Shown here: positions 61,323-64,000 of the stretch, one piece after another
Layout of the letters: every line of letters begins with the position of its first letter
Position numbering within the stretch: the first letter of the stretch is position 1
Source: Crocinitomicaceae bacterium
GTDB taxonomy: Bacteria > Bacteroidota > Bacteroidia > Flavobacteriales_D > Crocinitomicaceae
Direction of reading: 5' to 3'
DNA: 64,000 bases
NCBI GenBank assembly: GCA_024639405.1
Contig: JAHEIL010000015.1
Span: 55,018 to 119,017 of the forward strand
The notes under the pieces: generated by a model
What the model was told of the DNA's origin: nothing
What the model saw: only the letters and a program-made list of their open reading frames with translations
The model's database searches: none
Made by a program: the position numbers and the translations under genes

Positions 61323-63335
61323 TCACTTATAATTTCTAGCTGCAATTTTAATGAATTCGTATTTCAATTCTTCTTTGTGTAATACTTCATCGTTGATATT
61401 ATCTCCTTTGTATTCCCAAGCTCCAACAAATGAGAAGTTTTGATCATCTCTCAATGTTTCTCCTTCTGCATCTTGGTACTCTTCTCTAAAGTGTCCTCCA
61501 CACGATTCATTACGTTGTAAAGCGTCCATCGCCATTAATTGACCCAATTCAATTAAATCAGCAACTCTTAATGCTTTCTCCAATTGTGGATTCAATTCAT
61601 CCGCAGATCCAGGAACATAAACATCTTTATTGAATTCTGCTTTTAATTCAGCTAATTCAACGATTGCTTCGTTTAATCCTTTTTCATTACGACCCATTCC
61701 AACTTTATTCCACATAATCAACCCAAGTTTTTTATGGAAATAATCAACAGATTTAGTTCCGTTGTTTGCTAAGAACGTATTGATTAATTCTTTCACACGT
61801 GTTTCAGCTTCATTGAATTCAGGTAAATCAGTTGAGATTTTACCTGTTCTAATTTCATCAGCTAAGTAGTTTGAAAGTGTATACGGTAATACAAAATATC
61901 CGTCCGCCAAACCTTGCATTAAAGCAGAAGCACCTAAACGGTTTGCGCCATGATCTGAGAAGTTCGCTTCACCTGTAACAAAGCAACCAGGAATTGTTGA
62001 TTGAAGATTGTAATCCACCCAAACACCACCCATTGTGTAATGCACAGCTGGATAGATTTTCATAGGTGTTTCGTATGGATTTTCGTCAGTAATTTTTTGG
62101 TACATGGTAAATAAGTTACCATATTTTTCTTCCAACCATTGTTTTCCTAAAGCTGTTACTTCTTCTGGAGTAGGGTTGTGATTACCTTTCGCATAAGCAG
62201 CTTGTCTTCCTTTGGTTTGAATTTCCGTAGAAAAGTCAAGGTAAACACCTTCATTTGTATCGTTTGATTCAATACCACGACCTTCGTCACACACTTCTTT
62301 TGCAGCTCTTGATGCAACATCACGTGGCACTAAGTTTCCAAAAGCAGGGTATTTTCTTTCTAAATAATAATCTCTTTCATCTTCCGCTAATTCAGTTGGT
62401 TTTAATTTACCAGCTCTAATCGCTTCCGCATCTTCTTTCTTTTTTGGAACCCAAATTCTACCTGAGTTACGTAAAGATTCAGACATCAATGTTAATTTTG
62501 CTTGGTTCGTTCCGTGAACAGGAATACACGTTGGGTGTATTTGAACATAACAAGGATTGGCAAAATACGCACCTTGTTTGTGTGCTTTCCAAGCAGCAGT
62601 TACGTTACTTCCCATTGCATTTGTAGACAAGAAATAAACGTTTCCATAACCACCAGATGCTAGTACTACAGCGTGTGCTGAATGGCGTTCGATCTCACCT
62701 GTTACCAAGTTACGTGCAATGATTCCACGTGCTTTTCCGTCAACTTTAACGATGTCTAACATTTCATGGCGGTTGTACATTTTAACACGACCTAAACCAA
62801 TCTGACGAGATAAAGCTGAGTAAGCTCCTAATAATAATTGTTGACCAGTTTGTCCAGCAGCATAGAACGTACGTTGAACTTGCGTACCACCAAATGAACG
62901 ATTGTCTAATAAACCTCCGTATTCACGTGCAAAAGGAACACCTTGTGCAACGCATTGATCAATGATGTTTCCAGATACTTCTGCTAAACGGTGAACGTTT
63001 GCTTCTCGTGCTCTATAATCTCCACCTTTGATTGTATCGTAAAACAAACGGAAAATTGAATCACCGTCATTTTGATAATTTTTAGCAGCATTGATACCAC
63101 CTTGTGCAGCAATAGAATGCGCTCTACGAGGTGAGTCTTGAAAACAAAAAGCTTTTACATTGTAGCCCATTTCTCCAAGAGAAGCTGCCGCAGAAGAACC
63201 TGCTAAACCAGTTCCAACAACAATAATGTCGATTTTAGGACGATTGTTTGGTGCAACTAATTTTAAATGATCTTTGTAATCGGTCCATTTCTGAGAAATA
63301 TGACCTTCTGGTATTTTAGAATCTAATGTTGACAT
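61323..63335 (-). CDS. sdhA: Succinate dehydrogenase/fumarate reductase flavoprotein subunit
   Basis: 670 aa. The FAD motif is [39 protein letters not shown] contains the His that carries covalent FAD. Substrate-site residues are in [26 protein letters not shown] and [14 protein letters not shown]. The family (B-type, as in Bacillus and Bacteroidota) can run either succinate oxidation or fumarate reduction. Located between sdhC and sdhB in one operon. Confidence 0.96.
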   Translation of the reverse strand: MSTLDSKIPEGHISQKWTDYKDHLKLVAPNNRPKIDIIVVGTGLAGSSAAASLGEMGYNVKAFCFQDSPRRAHSIAAQGGINAAKNYQNDGDSIFRLFYDTIKGGDYRAREANVHRLAEVSGNIIDQCVAQGVPFAREYGGLLDNRSFGGTQVQRTFYAAGQTGQQLLLGAYSALSRQIGLGRVKMYNRHEMLDIVKVDGKARGIIARNLVTGEIERHSAHAVVLASGGYGNVYFLSTNAMGSNVTAAWKAHKQGAYFANPCYVQIHPTCIPVHGTNQAKLTLMSESLRNSGRIWVPKKKEDAEAIRAGKLKPTELAEDERDYYLERKYPAFGNLVPRDVASRAAKEVCDEGRGIESNDTNEGVYLDFSTEIQTKGRQAAYAKGNHNPTPEEVTALGKQWLEEKYGNLFTMYQKITDENPYETPMKIYPAVHYTMGGVWVDYNLQSTIPGCFVTGEANFSDHGANRLGASALMQGLADGYFVLPYTLSNYLADEIRTGKISTDLPEFNEAETRVKELINTFLANNGTKSVDYFHKKLGLIMWNKVGMGRNEKGLNEAIVELAELKAEFNKDVYVPGSADELNPQLEKALRVADLIELGQLMAMDALQRNESCGGHFREEYQDAEGETLRDDQNFSFVGAWEYKGDNINDEVLHKEELKYEFIKIAARNYK

Positions 63336-63353
63336 ATCTATAATGGATTAATG

Positions 63354-64000
63354 CTATTTAGTAAAAAAGATATAAAGAGGAATCAATGCGAATGCTGCTG
63401 GAACAAGGATTGAAAATAATTTTCCAAACAATTTAATTCCTGCGTTGTATCGTCTGTGGTTGATTCCTAATGATTGAAATGCAGATGAAAATCCGTGCAT
63501 TAAGTGAAATGCTAAAACAATCATTGCCAATACGTAGAAGCCAACTGCTAAACCAGCTTTATCGTTTGCTTTAACAGCTGTTGTATCTTTACCGAAGAAA
63601 GCAACTGTTAATGAATACAAATCTTTGTATCCTTCGCCCATTTTAACATCTACTTGTTTGTTGAAGAATTCGCTTCCATTTCGGATTTCCATTTGTGCTT
63701 CGCCCATTTGAGATTTTTCAAATGCACTTACTGGGAAATAATTATCAGAATGCGTAATGTACAACGATTGAGGTGTTTTTGATTGTGGGTCAACTACAGT
63801 AATCGTATGCAATGGCATTGGATCTGAAGAGTGTTTCATTTTCCACCAGAAATTCGACATGTGAATAACGATGAAAATCAAAATGATACTTCCTAAAACA
63901 GCCATTTGACGTGCAAATGATTTTGAATTTGCGTTTGGCTTGTTGTAAGCATATCCAATCGGACGCGCTTTTTTGTTTTGGATTGTCAATAAAATTCCAT
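63354..64000 (-). CDS. sdhC: Succinate dehydrogenase cytochrome b subunit, 5' end cut by window edge
   Basis: Haem b558 membrane anchor of complex II. The frame is open to the window end, and in homologues this part lies after the first two helices, so the TTG start of the ORF track (63989) is an artefact. Seen: SNFWWKMKH (third-helix His region), HLMHGFSSAFQSLGINH near the C-terminus with haem-ligand His, and a final helix. Between them lies a loop of about 75 residues rich in polar residues, longer than I expect for this family. Confidence 0.85.
   Translation of the reverse strand, partial: GILLTIQNKKARPIGYAYNKPNANSKSFARQMAVLGSIILIFIVIHMSNFWWKMKHSSDPMPLHTITVVDPQSKTPQSLYITHSDNYFPVSAFEKSQMGEAQMEIRNGSEFFNKQVDVKMGEGYKDLYSLTVAFFGKDTTAVKANDKAGLAVGFYVLAMIVLAFHLMHGFSSAFQSLGINHRRYNAGIKLFGKLFSILVPAAFALIPLYIFFTK

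Noticed and set aside
62325-62930. Further CACGTG cores inside sdhA
   Set aside because: Flanking bases do not match the parS arms, with at least three mismatches each side or more in total.
63354-63989. TTG start for sdhC as given by the ORF track
   Set aside because: The frame stays open to the window end and homologues have more membrane sequence before this point; the gene is simply cut.

Overview
The window comes from an AT-rich chromosome of the phylum Bacteroidota, order Flavobacteriales. A Fluviicola/Crocinitomicaceae-like genome is my best guess, by inference only. The evidence is several secreted proteins with type IX secretion (T9SS) C-terminal sorting domains, a PorP/SprF protein, the gliding lipoprotein GldH, many TAnnTTTG promoter elements of the Bacteroidota type, the long insert-bearing IspG, and the SdhC-A-B layout of this phylum. 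It is mostly ordinary core chromosome. I see no insertion sequence, prophage, CRISPR array or rRNA.

Layout. 1-2.7 kb: kynurenine monooxygenase (cut by the window start) and kynureninase, tryptophan breakdown or de novo NAD supply. 2.8-5.4 kb: hemL, then small secreted proteins on the other strand. 5.5-9.3 kb: methionine aminotransferase, an omega-amidase-type nitrilase and a large T9SS cargo protein. 9.3-14.2 kb: a small DedA/YqaA-like membrane protein, fbp, mfd. 14.3-19 kb: rimP-nusA-infB behind a terminator-like leader hairpin. 19-25 kb: tatA-gatA-mltD-like genes, two glycosyltransferases, a UbiA-like membrane protein and a small membrane protein. 25.1-29.2 kb: PorP/SprF with a giant LTD-CotH-TSP3-CHU_C surface protein. 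29.4-35 kb: small envelope proteins, gldH, ricT, holB and an unrecognised secreted protein. 35-43 kb: EamA transporter, GH3-family protein, universal stress protein, an adenylate cyclase-HD fusion, RNase R, an orphan LytTR-like regulator and a 660-bp AT-rich gap. 43.5-47.5 kb: rpiB, an ECF sigma factor overlapping a membrane anti-sigma-like protein that ends in a CHU_C domain, tRNA-Cys, folB, gltX. 47.6-55.7 kb: DUF4175 protein, RsbW-like ATPase, ybeY, mnmG and ispG, with a cluster of ParB-binding parS sites. 55.8-64 kb: desaturase, MmcQ/YjbR, S4 protein, a beta-barrel protein, a PA-domain T9SS cargo protein, and sdhB/sdhA/sdhC (sdhC cut by the window end).

How it fits together. Two themes recur. 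One is T9SS and the cell surface: cargo with type A and type B sorting domains, SprF, GldH, and a sigma/anti-sigma pair whose anti-sigma partner carries a T9SS-type domain. The other is central information processing: Mfd, RimP-NusA-IF2, holB, gltX, mnmG, ybeY, RNase R and RicT. The best leads are the CHU_C-tipped anti-sigma protein, which may sense secretion or surface status; the parS cluster around mnmG, which suggests the chromosome origin is near; the cyclase/HD fusion; and the leader hairpin of rimP-nusA-infB. Convergent genes very often abut or overlap with no terminator between them.
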